Assembly: GCF_024266705.1 (NCBI RefSeq)
Contig: NZ_CP100757.1
Span: 1,426,001 to 1,490,000 of the forward strand
Reading direction: 5' to 3'
From: Natrinema gelatinilyticum
Lineage (GTDB): Archaea; Halobacteriota; Halobacteria; Halobacteriales; Natrialbaceae
DNA length: 64,000 bases
Notes under the pieces: model-generated
Database searches by the model: none
What the model was told of the DNA's origin: nothing
Seen by the model: the letters and a program-made list of their open reading frames with translations, nothing else
Shown: one piece after another, positions 8,134-17,564 of the stretch
How the letters are laid out: the number at the start of each line of letters is the position of its first letter
How positions within the stretch are numbered: position 1 is the stretch's first letter
Made by a program: the position numbers and the translations under genes

Positions 8134-10101
8134 ATGAGTGATACGGCAGTCGACGCTGGGCAAGAAGACCTACTCCCGATCGACGACGACGTTACCCTGC
8201 CGGAAAAACTCCTGGCGCTAGTTATCGCCGGATTCACGGTGTACGTCGCGGTCACGCTCCGGTTCGATACGTACCAACGACTCGGGACGTTCCTGATGTT
8301 GACGCTCGTGTACCTGTTCCTCCGGTTTCCGATGCGAGAATCCATCGATCGGGAGTTGGGATCCAGGGGGAGGCGAATCTGTAATGGCTTCGATGCGGCG
8401 TTGATAGTGGCGACGGTCGTCTCCTACGGGTACCTGATCATCTTTTCGAGCCAGATCATCGAACGAGCCGGGAGCATTCAATCGATCGAGATGCCACTTG
8501 GTGTCATTGCAATGTTCGTGGTAATCGAGGGGACGCGCCGAACGATCGGCTGGACGATCCCCCTGTTCACTGTCGCTGCGTTGGCCTACGTCTATGTTGG
8601 TCCGATATTCCCAGGCGTGTTCGCACATCCGGGCTACTCAACCGAGCAGTTACTGATTCAGATGTACGTTACAACTCGCGGGCTCTTCTCGTTTCCCCTG
8701 TCAGTGATGTTTGACTACGTCTTCCTGTTCGTGCTCTTCGGAGCATTATTGGAGGTTTCCGGTGGCGGAAAAATGTTTCTCGACCTCGCGAAACTCCTGT
8801 TTGGGAAGGTGACGGGGGGACCGGCGAAACTCACCGTCTTCGCGAGTGGATCGATGGGAATGATTTCGGGAAGTGCTGTCGCGAATGCCCTCACGACTGG
8901 CGCATTCACCATTCCGACGATGAAAGACCAGGGGTATGACCGGAACTTCGCGGCCGGGGTGGAAAGTGCAGCGAGCACGGGAGGACAGCTCCTGCCGCCG
9001 GTGATGGGTGCAGCGATTTTCATCATGATGGATATCACCGGGATCGAGTACGTGACGATTATCACCCGGGCGTTGATCCCGGGTCTGTTGTTGTTCTTCT
9101 GTGTGTACATGGTCGTGCACTTTCAGAGCCTCAAATCCGGACTGACCGGGTTGCCTGACGAGGTCATCCCAGGCAGGGAAACCGTGATCAGACGGCTCTA
9201 CTACCTGATTCCAGTCGGCGTCCTGGTCTACTTGCTGTACGACGGGTTGAGCGTCCGTCGGTCCATCATCTACGCGACGGCCATCATGCTCGTCGTAACG
9301 ACGATATTTAGCGAGTCGCGACTGTACGATCCCCGCCGGGAGAGCCACAAGTTGACCTCGAACCCATTCGTCAACGGCATCGAACTGACGGCCAAACGAG
9401 CGGCACCAATCGTCGTCGCAGCGACGTGCATCGGGATCGTTCTCGGCGTCATCGGCATGACCGGCGTTGCGCTTGCGATTTCGGCGCTGGTCATGGACCT
9501 GGCAGGAACACATCTGTTACTCGCCCTGATAGTCACGATGGTGTTGAGTATCCTGTTCGGGATGGCAGTCGACACGGTTACCGTCTACATTCTCCTCGCG
9601 ATCCTCGTCGCCCCTGGGCTGGAGAATATCGGGGTCAACCAGTTGACGGCACATCTGTTCATCTTCTACTTCGGACTCATGGCGATGGTCACGCCGCCAG
9701 TCTGTATCGCAGCATACGCCGCATCGACGATCGCGGAGAGCGATCCGATCAAAAGCGGGTTCTGGGCGTGGAAACTATCGCTCGCAGCGTTCCTGCTCCC
9801 GTTCGCGTTCGTGTTCGATCCGGGCCTGTTACTCATCGGCTCGACTGGAACGATCGCCGTTTCGGTCGTCACTGCCGTCGTTGCGTTCAGTGCCCTCGCG
9901 GCCGCGATCACGGGCTTCGTATATACCGACCTCTCAAGGGTCGAACGCGGGATGTTGACCGGGGCGGCGATACTCCTGGTCCACCCCGAGCTGCTGTGGA
10001 ACGGCCTCGGCATGTGTCTCCTGGTGCTCGGTAGCTTCCGCCAGCTCCGCCAGATGATAGCCGAACAACGGCTCTCACCGCCCGCTGTGGAAACCGAATA
10101 G
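8134..10101 (+). CDS. TRAP transporter fused permease (DctQ-DctM, 4TM/12TM)
   Basis: A 655-residue polytopic membrane protein. The first part supplies the small (about 4 TM) DctQ-like segment. The remainder is the large DctM-like antiporter domain with the conserved GSAVANALTTGAFTIPTMK and SAASTGGQLLPPVMGAAIF regions. Fusion of the two is the rule for TAXI-TRAP systems, which use an ion gradient instead of ATP. It follows the TAXI receptor by 6 bp and lacks another partner, so the two genes form the complete transporter. A hydrophobic tail of about 100 residues after the DctM core is typical of this subfamily. Confidence 0.92.
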   Translation: MSDTAVDAGQEDLLPIDDDVTLPEKLLALVIAGFTVYVAVTLRFDTYQRLGTFLMLTLVYLFLRFPMRESIDRELGSRGRRICNGFDAALIVATVVSYGYLIIFSSQIIERAGSIQSIEMPLGVIAMFVVIEGTRRTIGWTIPLFTVAALAYVYVGPIFPGVFAHPGYSTEQLLIQMYVTTRGLFSFPLSVMFDYVFLFVLFGALLEVSGGGKMFLDLAKLLFGKVTGGPAKLTVFASGSMGMISGSAVANALTTGAFTIPTMKDQGYDRNFAAGVESAASTGGQLLPPVMGAAIFIMMDITGIEYVTIITRALIPGLLLFFCVYMVVHFQSLKSGLTGLPDEVIPGRETVIRRLYYLIPVGVLVYLLYDGLSVRRSIIYATAIMLVVTTIFSESRLYDPRRESHKLTSNPFVNGIELTAKRAAPIVVAATCIGIVLGVIGMTGVALAISALVMDLAGTHLLLALIVTMVLSILFGMAVDTVTVYILLAILVAPGLENIGVNQLTAHLFIFYFGLMAMVTPPVCIAAYAASTIAESDPIKSGFWAWKLSLAAFLLPFAFVFDPGLLLIGSTGTIAVSVVTAVVAFSALAAAITGFVYTDLSRVERGMLTGAAILLVHPELLWNGLGMCLLVLGSFRQLRQMIAEQRLSPPAVETE

Positions 10102-10619
10102 CATCGACCGTTCTCCGTTCACATTTTCGCCGGACGACATCGTCTCCCTCTGAGCAATGCCAGCACGCAGATCCTGGTCCGGATTATCACGATCGAGAGT
10201 AGTTCTCTGTTTCGAGAGTACTTCGTTCGTATCCAGAACCCAGTCACAGTCGTGTCCCGTCTAGAGCGATCGTCCCGAGTGGATTGCGACTTGGTTAGCC
10301 CCATCCTCGCCCTCGTCTTCGGAATCCAGTCTACAGTTGCTACTAATACCAGCCAGATCAGCGGTTCAACGGCCGAACGTCGACTGATACCGTCCGAACA
10401 GTACCGACTATTGCTTTCCCAAAACGAATTCTAGATTTGGCCTATATACAAAATGACTGCTTTTCATACTCTGTTATTAGATTGACTAATAACGGACTAA
10501 GTCCGTTATTTTCTGTTCTGAAAGTCGAGCGAGATAGCGCTCGAAGAAGCGATCTACCCGGCGATCTTCGGCGATACTGACCCTGAATTTTATTAGGGTG
10601 GAATACATCGGGGTGAGAT
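10102..10619. other. Intergenic region without a convincing gene
   Basis: No open frame here shows haloarchaeal codon use. The stretch is relatively AT-rich towards 10430-10520. It holds the overlapping inverted repeats listed separately, and probably the promoter of the livK-like gene (AT-rich ATTTTATTAG near 10588-10597). Confidence 0.6.
10473..10510. promoter_or_regulatory. Two overlapping inverted repeats upstream of the first Liv operon
   Basis: Three arms are present: GTTATTAG (10473-10480), CTAATAACGGACT (10486-10498) and AGTCCGTTATT (10500-10510). Arm 2 is the exact reverse complement of arm 1 over 8 bases, and of arm 3 over 11 bases with a one-base centre. Arm 2 can therefore pair with either neighbour. 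This could be a double operator for a dimeric regulator, or an RNA switch if transcribed. It ends about 110 bp before the livK start. Confidence 0.5.
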
Positions 10620-11882
10620 ATGTCCTTGCGTGACACACAGAGCGGGGGATGTGATCAGTCCTCAGAATCGATAAACAGACGCCGTCTGCTTCAGGTAGCA
10701 GGCGGCGCTGGCGCGATTGGGTTCGCTGGGTGTATCTCTGAAAGCGGCGAGAGCGGGGAATACGGGTTCGATACTGCTACATTTGGGATCCTCTCGCCCA
10801 TTAGCGGTGCATTCAGCCCACAGGGCACCCCCCAACGCCAGGGTGCCGAGACAGCAGTCAAACACGTTAACGAGTCCGACGAGTTCGACTTCGAAATTGA
10901 TGCCGTATATGAAGATACTGAAACGGACCCATCAACCGGGCGACGGCGGGCCCAGCGCGTTGTTGAAAACAACGGCGCGAACTTCATCGCCGGTGCCGTC
11001 AACTCGTCCGTCGGGCTCGCTATTTCCGAATATGCGGCCAGTCAGGGCGTCATCTACACGTCAGGCGGTGCCTCGATGGACCTCACTGAAAAGGACTGTA
11101 ACGAGTACACGTTCCGAAACGAGACGAACACCGCACAGCAGGCGAGTGGCATCTCGGAGTGGATCATCGGGGAAGGGTACGAACGCGTCTGGATACACAC
11201 GGCGGACTACGCCTACGGAAACTCGGCGATCGAGGAAATCGAGCGCAGCCTCGAGGGTGAAGACGTCGAGATCGTCGGTCAGACGACACCCGCACTCGAT
11301 ACGGACGACTTCGGTCCGTATATCAGCCAGATTTCTGATTCGGACGCGGAGGTACTGGCAATCCCGCTGACGGGTGGTGACCTGATCGACTTTCTGACCC
11401 AGGCCGACAGCGCAGGACTCAAAGACGGCATCAAGATCATCGGGACAGCGAACTTCGCTCGAGTCGTCCGTGGTGCGGTCGGTCCGGCTGCCGCCGGGAC
11501 CTACAGTGCAGCGCTATACGACGCGGGGCTCGAGACGGGCAATAACCAGGAGTTCGTCGAACGCTACGAGAACATGCACGGCGAACTCCCCGATTCCTTC
11601 TCACGCGTCGGATACGAGGCGGTTCGGATGACCGCCCACGGCATCCAGGAGGCAGAAACGACCAACCCCGACAAAGTCAAGGACGCGCTTGCTGGGCTGG
11701 AGATCGAAACGGTCCTCGGGACGACCAGCTTCCGTGAGTGTGATCACCAGTCGAAGAATCCGGTCTGGCCCTCCGAAATCGTCCTGCCGGACGGCGACGC
11801 TAAAATGACGGAACTCAACACCCTCAGTGAAATCGCTCCAGAAAATACGACTCCCGAGTGTTCAGGTAACTGTGAGATGTGA
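10620..11882 (+). CDS. Liv/HAAT-type ABC transporter substrate-binding lipoprotein
   Basis: A 420-residue type I periplasmic-binding protein of the LivK/LivJ class. The N-terminus has a twin-arginine motif (INRRRLLQVAGG) and a lipobox ending GFAGC, so it is probably Tat-exported and lipid-anchored. The mature start FGILSPISGAFSPQG is the usual first strand of the family. It is the first gene of an operon with fused permease, LivG and LivF. The ligand may be a branched-chain amino acid, an amide, urea or an aromatic acid, since this family has diversified widely. The neighbouring aromatic genes favour the last. Confidence 0.9.
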   Translation: MSLRDTQSGGCDQSSESINRRRLLQVAGGAGAIGFAGCISESGESGEYGFDTATFGILSPISGAFSPQGTPQRQGAETAVKHVNESDEFDFEIDAVYEDTETDPSTGRRRAQRVVENNGANFIAGAVNSSVGLAISEYAASQGVIYTSGGASMDLTEKDCNEYTFRNETNTAQQASGISEWIIGEGYERVWIHTADYAYGNSAIEEIERSLEGEDVEIVGQTTPALDTDDFGPYISQISDSDAEVLAIPLTGGDLIDFLTQADSAGLKDGIKIIGTANFARVVRGAVGPAAAGTYSAALYDAGLETGNNQEFVERYENMHGELPDSFSRVGYEAVRMTAHGIQEAETTNPDKVKDALAGLEIETVLGTTSFRECDHQSKNPVWPSEIVLPDGDAKMTELNTLSEIAPENTTPECSGNCEM

Positions 11883-11965
11883 GCGACATCGACCATGAAA
11901 ATCGTCCGAGTACAATGAATTCACTGAGCATATCAATTCACACATGATCGGAGGAGGATAACACG

Positions 11966-13957
11966 ATGGTATCAACTGCATTGCTCTTCGAACTGGTATT
12001 AAACGGCCTCGTCATTGGGATGATATACGTCTTGGCGGCTGCCGGACTATCCATCATCTTCGGCGTAATGGACATTCTCAATATCAGCCACGGGGAATTG
12101 TTCGCGTTCGGCGCCTATCTGGCGTTTTCGATCATCGTCGCGCTCGGGACCGGACTCGGATTCTGGATCGCGCTGATCGTCGCTCCGTTAGGTATCGCCA
12201 TTCTCGGGGTAGCCATAGAGCGATACACGCTTCGTCCACTCTACGGACGGGGCCATCTCGATCAGGCGTTAGTTACATTCGGCGTTCTGCTCATCCTCTA
12301 CGACGCTCGGCGGCTCATCTGGGGCACCGATAGCAAGTTCGTCTCGCCGCCATCGGTTCTCTCTGGAGCAGTCGAGATTATGGGCTTCAGCTATTCGCTT
12401 TACAACTACTTCGTGATTGTCTTCGGCACGGTACTGGTCGTCGCAACGTGGATACTGCTGAATTACACGAAATTCGGGCTCGTTATCCGAGCAGGATCGC
12501 AAGACCGCAAGATGGTCGGCGATCTCGGTATCGACATCAACCGGTACTACACGCTGTTGTTCGGCTTCGGGATGGCCCTAGCCGGTGTCGGCGGCGTCAT
12601 CCTCGGTGCTTACCAAAGCGTGGACATTGGCATGGGTCACTCCGTCCTGATCCCGGCATTCGTGATCGTCGTCATCGGCGGTCTCGGCAGCTTCAAGGGC
12701 GCTGTGATCGGCGGAGTAGCCGTGGGAATCCTCCAGAGCGCAGCAGCGACGTATGTTCCGTCCCTTTCTGGTGTCGAGATTTTCCTGATCATGATTCTCG
12801 TCTTGCTGGTCAGACCACAGGGGCTATTCGGGAACCCACACTGGGAGGTTCCGAGCGGGGATACCGACTTCCTAGCAGGAATGCGTGGTGGCATACTTAC
12901 CCCACAGACGCGGAAGTATCTCGGCATCGCGGCCATCGCGATCGTCGCATTAGTTCCACTCGGTTCGGGAATCTTGTATTCGGAGTATTACGTCTCGCTA
13001 ACGCAGGAGCTCCTGATCTGGGCTCTGCTCGCGTTGAGTCTCGACCTCGTGATGGGATACACTGGACTCATCTCGCTCGGGCACGCGATGTTCTACGGGC
13101 TCGGGGCCTATACGACGATGTTGGTGTTCATCCACGTCACGCCATCGATATTCGTGGGGCTCGTCGTCGCTATCGCCATCTGTACGCTCGTGGCAGCTAT
13201 CGTTGGCCACCTCTCGATCCGAGTGACTGGACCGTACTTCATCCTGATCACGCTCGGGTTCGCCGAACTGTTCTACGAAGGCGTCTACAAGTTCGACTTT
13301 ACCGGCGGAAGCAACGGGTTGTTCGGTTCCCAGAGGGAGTTCAGTATTGCAGGGATCGGGTTTGATCCAAACGATATCGTCGTCGGATTTGATCCGCTCC
13401 TCCTATCCGGCAACGATCTCTACTTCTACTTTGTCCTGGCGCTCGTCGTCTTCTCGTACCTCCTCGCGCGGACGTTGATGCGCTCTCCGTTCGGGAGCGT
13501 TCTTCGGTCCGTCAAAGAGAGCGAGAAACGGACCGAGTTCATGGGATACAACGTTCGTGGTTACAAACTGCGAGCGTTCACGATCAGTGGAGCACTCGCC
13601 GGTCTGGCAGGTTCGCTTTACGCGATCGTACAAGGGTACGCTTCTCCGGCACTGTTTCACTGGCTGGTCTCGGGTGAATTGATCCTGATGGTCGTACTCG
13701 GCGGCGCCGGTACCCTCTACGGACCGATGCTCGGAGCTGGCGTGTTCGTCGGATTCTCTGACTGGCTCTCGGCGTACTTCAATGCGTGGCGAATGATTAT
13801 CGGCGCGCTGTTCATCCTGTTCGTCATCTTCGTTCCGAGTGGCCTCGTGTCGCTTCCAGCGACCCTCAAAGCCTACTGGGAGAACATCCAGTCCGAGCAT
13901 CAAGGGTCTGATGACGGATCCGCTCGTACCAGTCTCACAACCGAAGGTGAAGACTAA
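11966..13957 (+). CDS. Fused branched-chain-type ABC permease (LivH-LivM)
   Basis: A 663-residue membrane protein that joins both permease subunits in one chain. Residues about 1-290 are LivH-like (start LNGLVIGMIYVLAAAGLSI, GVMDILNISHGE). Residues about 310-640 are LivM-like (LDLVMGYTGLISLGHAMFYGLGAY, TGGSNGLFGS, GGAGTLYGPMLGAGVF). Separate genes are the norm; the second Liv system in this window (25.9-30.3 kb) keeps them apart. A GGAGGA ribosome-binding sequence lies about 10 bp before the ATG. The stop codon overlaps the ATG of the next gene (TAATG). Confidence 0.92.
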   Translation: MVSTALLFELVLNGLVIGMIYVLAAAGLSIIFGVMDILNISHGELFAFGAYLAFSIIVALGTGLGFWIALIVAPLGIAILGVAIERYTLRPLYGRGHLDQALVTFGVLLILYDARRLIWGTDSKFVSPPSVLSGAVEIMGFSYSLYNYFVIVFGTVLVVATWILLNYTKFGLVIRAGSQDRKMVGDLGIDINRYYTLLFGFGMALAGVGGVILGAYQSVDIGMGHSVLIPAFVIVVIGGLGSFKGAVIGGVAVGILQSAAATYVPSLSGVEIFLIMILVLLVRPQGLFGNPHWEVPSGDTDFLAGMRGGILTPQTRKYLGIAAIAIVALVPLGSGILYSEYYVSLTQELLIWALLALSLDLVMGYTGLISLGHAMFYGLGAYTTMLVFIHVTPSIFVGLVVAIAICTLVAAIVGHLSIRVTGPYFILITLGFAELFYEGVYKFDFTGGSNGLFGSQREFSIAGIGFDPNDIVVGFDPLLLSGNDLYFYFVLALVVFSYLLARTLMRSPFGSVLRSVKESEKRTEFMGYNVRGYKLRAFTISGALAGLAGSLYAIVQGYASPALFHWLVSGELILMVVLGGAGTLYGPMLGAGVFVGFSDWLSAYFNAWRMIIGALFILFVIFVPSGLVSLPATLKAYWENIQSEHQGSDDGSARTSLTTEGED

Positions 13958-14781
13958 TGGCAACGACAAGTCACTCCAGCAATGAACGGACTGCATCGAA
14001 CGAGGACGGGACGGGGAAATCAACGATACTCCAGACCGAAAACCTCGCGAAGCTATACGGCGAATTCATCGCCGTCGATCACGTTGACTTCACCGTGAAC
14101 GAGGGCGACTTCCACAGCGTTATCGGCCCCAATGGAGCCGGGAAAACGACGCTTCTCGATCTGATCACCGGCGGCCGGACGCCGACATTAGGATCGATAT
14201 ACTTCAACGGCGAGGACATAACCGATCTCCCGTCGGACGAACTCGTCCACAAGGGGATCGCACGGTCGTTCCAGATCACTAGCCTGCTAGACGGACTCAC
14301 AGTATACGAAAATGTCCGCCTAGCTGTGCAAGCGAGCGGCTACAGAGATCTTTCGAAGGCCGAAACGCTCGTCTATCCGACGGACTCCCACGACTCGTTC
14401 GAGCAGACGGCACGAACCATCCTCCAGCGGATTGACCTCGAGGAAGAAGCCGACCTCCTCGCGCAAAACCTGTCGTACGGCGACCGACGGAAGCTCGAGA
14501 TCGGGATCGTTCTCGCGACCGATCCAGAACTCGTGTTGCTGGACGAACCGACTGCCGGGATGAGCATCGACAAGAAACAGAAAACGATCGATCTGATTAA
14601 CGACGTGCTGGCCGACGCGACAGTCATCCTCGTCGAACACGATGTCGAACTCGTGATGCAACTTTCGGACAACATTACGGTCCTCCATCAGGGATCGATC
14701 CTCGCCGAAGGACCGCCGGAGGAAATCGAGGACAATCAGCACGTTCAGGACGCGTATCTCGGAGGGTACAACGATGAGTGA
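13957..14781 (+). CDS. livG: ABC transporter ATP-binding protein LivG type
   Basis: A 274-residue ATPase. It has Walker A GPNGAGKTT, a signature region LSYGDRRKLEIG (LSGGQ reads LSYGD, usual for LivG), Walker B LVLLDEPTAGM and the switch His in VEHDVELVM. LivG subunits have the extra helices seen here around ITSLLDGLTVYENVRLAVQA. The first 25 residues are a polar extension typical of haloarchaea. It energises the fused LivHM permease with LivF. It overlaps both neighbours (1 bp upstream, 8 bp downstream), so translation is coupled. Confidence 0.93.
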   Translation: MATTSHSSNERTASNEDGTGKSTILQTENLAKLYGEFIAVDHVDFTVNEGDFHSVIGPNGAGKTTLLDLITGGRTPTLGSIYFNGEDITDLPSDELVHKGIARSFQITSLLDGLTVYENVRLAVQASGYRDLSKAETLVYPTDSHDSFEQTARTILQRIDLEEEADLLAQNLSYGDRRKLEIGIVLATDPELVLLDEPTAGMSIDKKQKTIDLINDVLADATVILVEHDVELVMQLSDNITVLHQGSILAEGPPEEIEDNQHVQDAYLGGYNDE

Positions 14782-15517
14782 GCGTACTGCCGACGGTGAT
14801 ACGGGTGAGACGCTACTCTCGATCCAAAACCTCGTCGCCGGATACGGGCTCGGTAACGTCCTTCGGGACATCGATCTCGAGATTAACCGTGGCGAAGTTG
14901 TCTCGTTGGTGGGACGGAACGGCGCGGGAAAAACGACAACGATCGAGAGCGTCCTCGGGAACGTACCAGAGGTCAGCGGTGAGATCAGTTACAAGGGAAC
15001 GGACGTTACCTCCCTCACGAACGACGAAACGATCAGTCAGGGAATTGCGTACGTCCCAGAAGAACGCCGCGTTTTCCCGGGCCTGACCGTGCGAGAAAAC
15101 CTGGAGGTTGCACAGGTCGGCGGCGACGACGCAAACACGCGAGACATCGACGAGGTCATCGACATGTTCGACAACCTCCAGAAGAACGAGCACAGTCTCG
15201 GTTCCGAGATGAGCGGCGGCGAACAGCAGATGCTCTCAATCGCGCGAGCACTCATCAGCGGTGCCGATCTCCTGATGCTCGATGAGCCAACGGAAGGTCT
15301 GGCACCGTTCATCGTCCGTGCCGTCGAGGACACGATCAAACGGCTGAACGACGAGGGGATCACAGTTCTGCTCGTCGAACAGAACGTCCAGGTCGCCCTC
15401 GAGGTCGCCGATACACACTATGTGATCAATCAGGGTGAGATCGTCTACGAAGGAACCTCTGACGAGCTAAACGAAAATCAGGAGGTCATGGATCAATACC
15501 TCGGAGTCACGTCGTAG
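14774..15517 (+). CDS. livF: ABC transporter ATP-binding protein LivF type
   Basis: A 247-residue ATPase. It has Walker A GRNGAGKTT, signature MSGGEQQMLSIARAL, Walker B LLMLDEPTEGLAP and VEQNVQVALEVAD, all characteristic of LivF. It pairs with LivG to drive the fused permease. It ends MDQYLGVTS. The final 30 bases are almost identical to a 30-base remnant at 33541-33570, which shows that this gene end was once duplicated. Directly downstream is a broken VOC gene that in the other copy is intact. Confidence 0.94.
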   Translation: MSERTADGDTGETLLSIQNLVAGYGLGNVLRDIDLEINRGEVVSLVGRNGAGKTTTIESVLGNVPEVSGEISYKGTDVTSLTNDETISQGIAYVPEERRVFPGLTVRENLEVAQVGGDDANTRDIDEVIDMFDNLQKNEHSLGSEMSGGEQQMLSIARALISGADLLMLDEPTEGLAPFIVRAVEDTIKRLNDEGITVLLVEQNVQVALEVADTHYVINQGEIVYEGTSDELNENQEVMDQYLGVTS

Positions 15518-15524
15518 TTCGCCG

Positions 15525-15808
15525 TGGCCACCTCCGCTCGTACCCTGCTGCAATCACCTGAATATCAGAATCCCTTCGAGCCGAGTCGACGAGGCGGTCG
15601 AGTTCTATCGGGACGGGTTGGGATTCGAGCCAGAGAACCTCGACGCGTACCGGGACGGCGACCGAACCATCTTCTCGTTTCGTCTCAGAGACCGCTGTCT
15701 CGACCACGTACGCCCCGTCGAGTCGTTCACCCCGCCGGACGGTATCGACCCTTCGCGATCGTCGTCGACGAACTCACCGGCGCGATCGAGGCCATTGATG
15801 TACTCTGA
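15525..15808 (+). pseudogene. Decayed VOC/glyoxalase gene, copy of the gene at 33072-33467
   Basis: From GTGGCCACCTCCGCT onward this region is nearly identical to the reverse strand of 33240-33535. About 60 bases, including the promoter and the ATG, are missing after CTGCTGCAA. The reading then continues as NIRIPSSRVDEAVEFYRDGL in the intact frame. A second deletion of about 7 bases after the PPDG codons shifts the frame, and the reading ends soon after in FAIVVDELTG. It is not expressed as a functional protein. It is the counterpart of the intact VOC gene 18 kb away. Confidence 0.85.
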
Positions 15809-15859
15809 GAGTACGACCTGTCACCATCCTCGATCAACACTGACGGCAGACGGCGAATC

Positions 15860-16132
15860 ATGCGCCGTTTGTGTGATGAGGCGGGTATCGAACTCGACGA
15901 TAAATACGAATATCTCGTCCCGCACGGCGGCCGCCGCGGTGCCGGCGAGGTGATGGTTCGACAGCGCGGTTTCATCGCAGTGGCTCGACTCCTCGATAAC
16001 AGCGAAGCCGTCGTCCAGCAGTCTTACTCACACATCGAAGCGAAGGAGATGACTCAGGACGCTGGCGACGCATTCGCCGAGCACGATTCGCGAGTCCGTG
16101 AGAGGGTGGTACGGCACCATGTAGTCACTTGA
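15860..16132 (+). pseudogene. Tyrosine recombinase (integrase), C-terminal fragment
   Basis: This 90-codon open frame contains LVPHGGRRGAGEVMVRQ, matching the H-x-x-R box of haloarchaeal XerC/D-like integrases. VVQQSYSHIEAKEM follows, with the catalytic Tyr in the YSH context. The N-terminal and first catalytic-Arg portions are absent, so it is a remnant. A middle portion of the same kind of protein lies 1 kb downstream at 17161-17470, in the wrong order for a single gene. It marks an old integration event in this gene-poor stretch. Confidence 0.65.
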
Positions 16133-16354
16133 CTAATGTAACTACTGGTGGCACTCACGGAGCTCATCAGTAGTATTCATTTACTACATTCATTCTTGGA
16201 TCGAGTTCGTGAATTGTATACCATACCCCGAATAAATTTCCGTGGCTGAACCGTTCGTCGAGTCCAGTAGTAGAGATCGCTATTACTATCTGTTCTCTCC
16301 GTTCATAGACAACGCTCTCGAAAACTATCCATGACAGAAATTGCTGAACATTCT

Positions 16355-16903
16355 TTATGAATGATGTCTCAACTCGTCGAGATTCCTCACAAGCATTTGC
16401 CAGCCAATCTGTGTATCGTGCGGTTGTTTCATCGAACAGTATATGTCTAGAATTGTACTGGTTTCACAATCGATTAGCAACGAAGTTTTCACCGCTTCAA
16501 ACGTGGAATCCGTCCACCTGGCGTAATGCTGGCTAGCTTGGACGCGATCGACACCCGTTGCATCAATCGCTTGAACGACACTGAGATTATACAGTTCAAC
16601 GGAATAATCGAGGATCGCTCGCCACCATTTCATCGGTATGTCTTGTTTTCTCGTACAAACCGCAGAGAAGTGCATCAACACCTCAGCCGTCAATCTGACC
16701 GATTTCGTTACTCACGGCATCTCTTTGAGCACATCTAGCAGCTTCCGGTGGAGAAGTCTGAGATACTCTTTCAGCGCTTGAATGGCGAGAATCACCCAGT
16801 CAGCATAGCCGTTCTTTCCCGGTCGATGGGCCGGTTTAGGATCGCCAACGACGGCTTTTTAAGCGAGCGACAGCTTGTGTGAAACAGGCGATCTTGATTT
16901 GCA
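16355..16903 (-). pseudogene. IS5-family transposase remnant
   Basis: Read on the minus strand, the frames give MQIKIACFTQAVARLKSRRW, then after a frameshift GYADWVILAIQALKEYL and RKLLDVLKEMP. An in-frame TGA follows, and then a 112-codon open piece with AIDATGVDRVQASQHYARWT (first catalytic Asp) and CSMKQPHDTQIGWQ. This is the order of haloarchaeal IS5 transposases. The frameshift, the stop and the missing C-terminal third (second Asp and Glu of the DDE triad) show that it is dead. Ends were not found. Confidence 0.8.
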
Positions 16904-17031
16904 TACCCAATTCGTCACGCTTCACTTCATAGTGTATTTGATATTTTCCCGGAACTACTAGCAAGTCGATATTAGCTTCACAGGCATCACGCTTCTTGAA
17001 ACTAATAATTTAAACAAGACTCATTGGTTCA

Positions 17032-17160
17032 ATATGCTATCATCTGCTTTTCCGGCTTCAGATCCGCACAGACGTCATCAATCCCGAGTTCAGACGCAAT
17101 CGTCTGCGCTGTTTCCTCATTATCACCAGTAAGCATAAGGACGACAGGAGTGTTCCGAGC
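17032..17160 (-). pseudogene. P-type metal ATPase shard (HAD hinge region)
   Basis: The minus strand encodes TPVVLMLTGDNEETAQTIAS followed by ELGIDDVCADLKPEKQ. This is the hallmark hinge segment of P1B-type heavy-metal ATPases (MLTGDN, then the L-x-P-x-x-K box). Only about 43 codons survive, with no phosphorylation site (DKTGT) or membrane segments nearby. It must be a piece left by a rearrangement that removed the rest of a CopA/ZntA-like gene. Confidence 0.75.
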
Positions 17161-17470
17161 TACGACAGCGTCTCCGGTGAGGAGTGCGAGCGGTCGAAAA
17201 CGTATCTCGCGCAGCGCTGGGAGAAGCCGAAATCGGAGCTTATGGACGAGGATTGGGAACGCGCGAACAACTGGAAGATCCCGACGCTCTTGTGGACGAG
17301 TCTCGACGCCACATTATGCCCAATTGAGGTTGAGCGAGCGCGAACGCCGTAGGTCGATATTGAGAACGGTCTGTTACGGATGCTCCGTGAAGGCTCCGCA
17401 AAGAACAGGGAGAACTGGGTCGTCGGGCTCGAGAACCAGACTGCGGAGAGGCTGACCGGTAGCTCGGTCA
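17161..17470 (+). pseudogene. Tyrosine recombinase (integrase), middle fragment with stop codon
   Basis: The plus-strand frame reads WKIPTLLWTSLDATLCPIEV followed by ERARTP, an in-frame TAG (about 17351), VDIENGLLRM and NRENWVVGLENQTAERLT. This resembles the first catalytic-Arg region of haloarchaeal phage-type integrases (usually LDAGLRPIEVERA), and the catalytic Arg position reads Cys here. Together with the C-terminal fragment at 15860-16132 it shows a disrupted integrase whose halves are out of order. Confidence 0.6.
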
Positions 17471-17564
17471 GCGTCGGTCGCTCGAGGGCTCTGAGCGGAT
17501 TGTGGCGGAAAACGCCATCGACGCGTCGGAATGACGCACCGGTCGCCCGAGGCGGTACTAGAGG

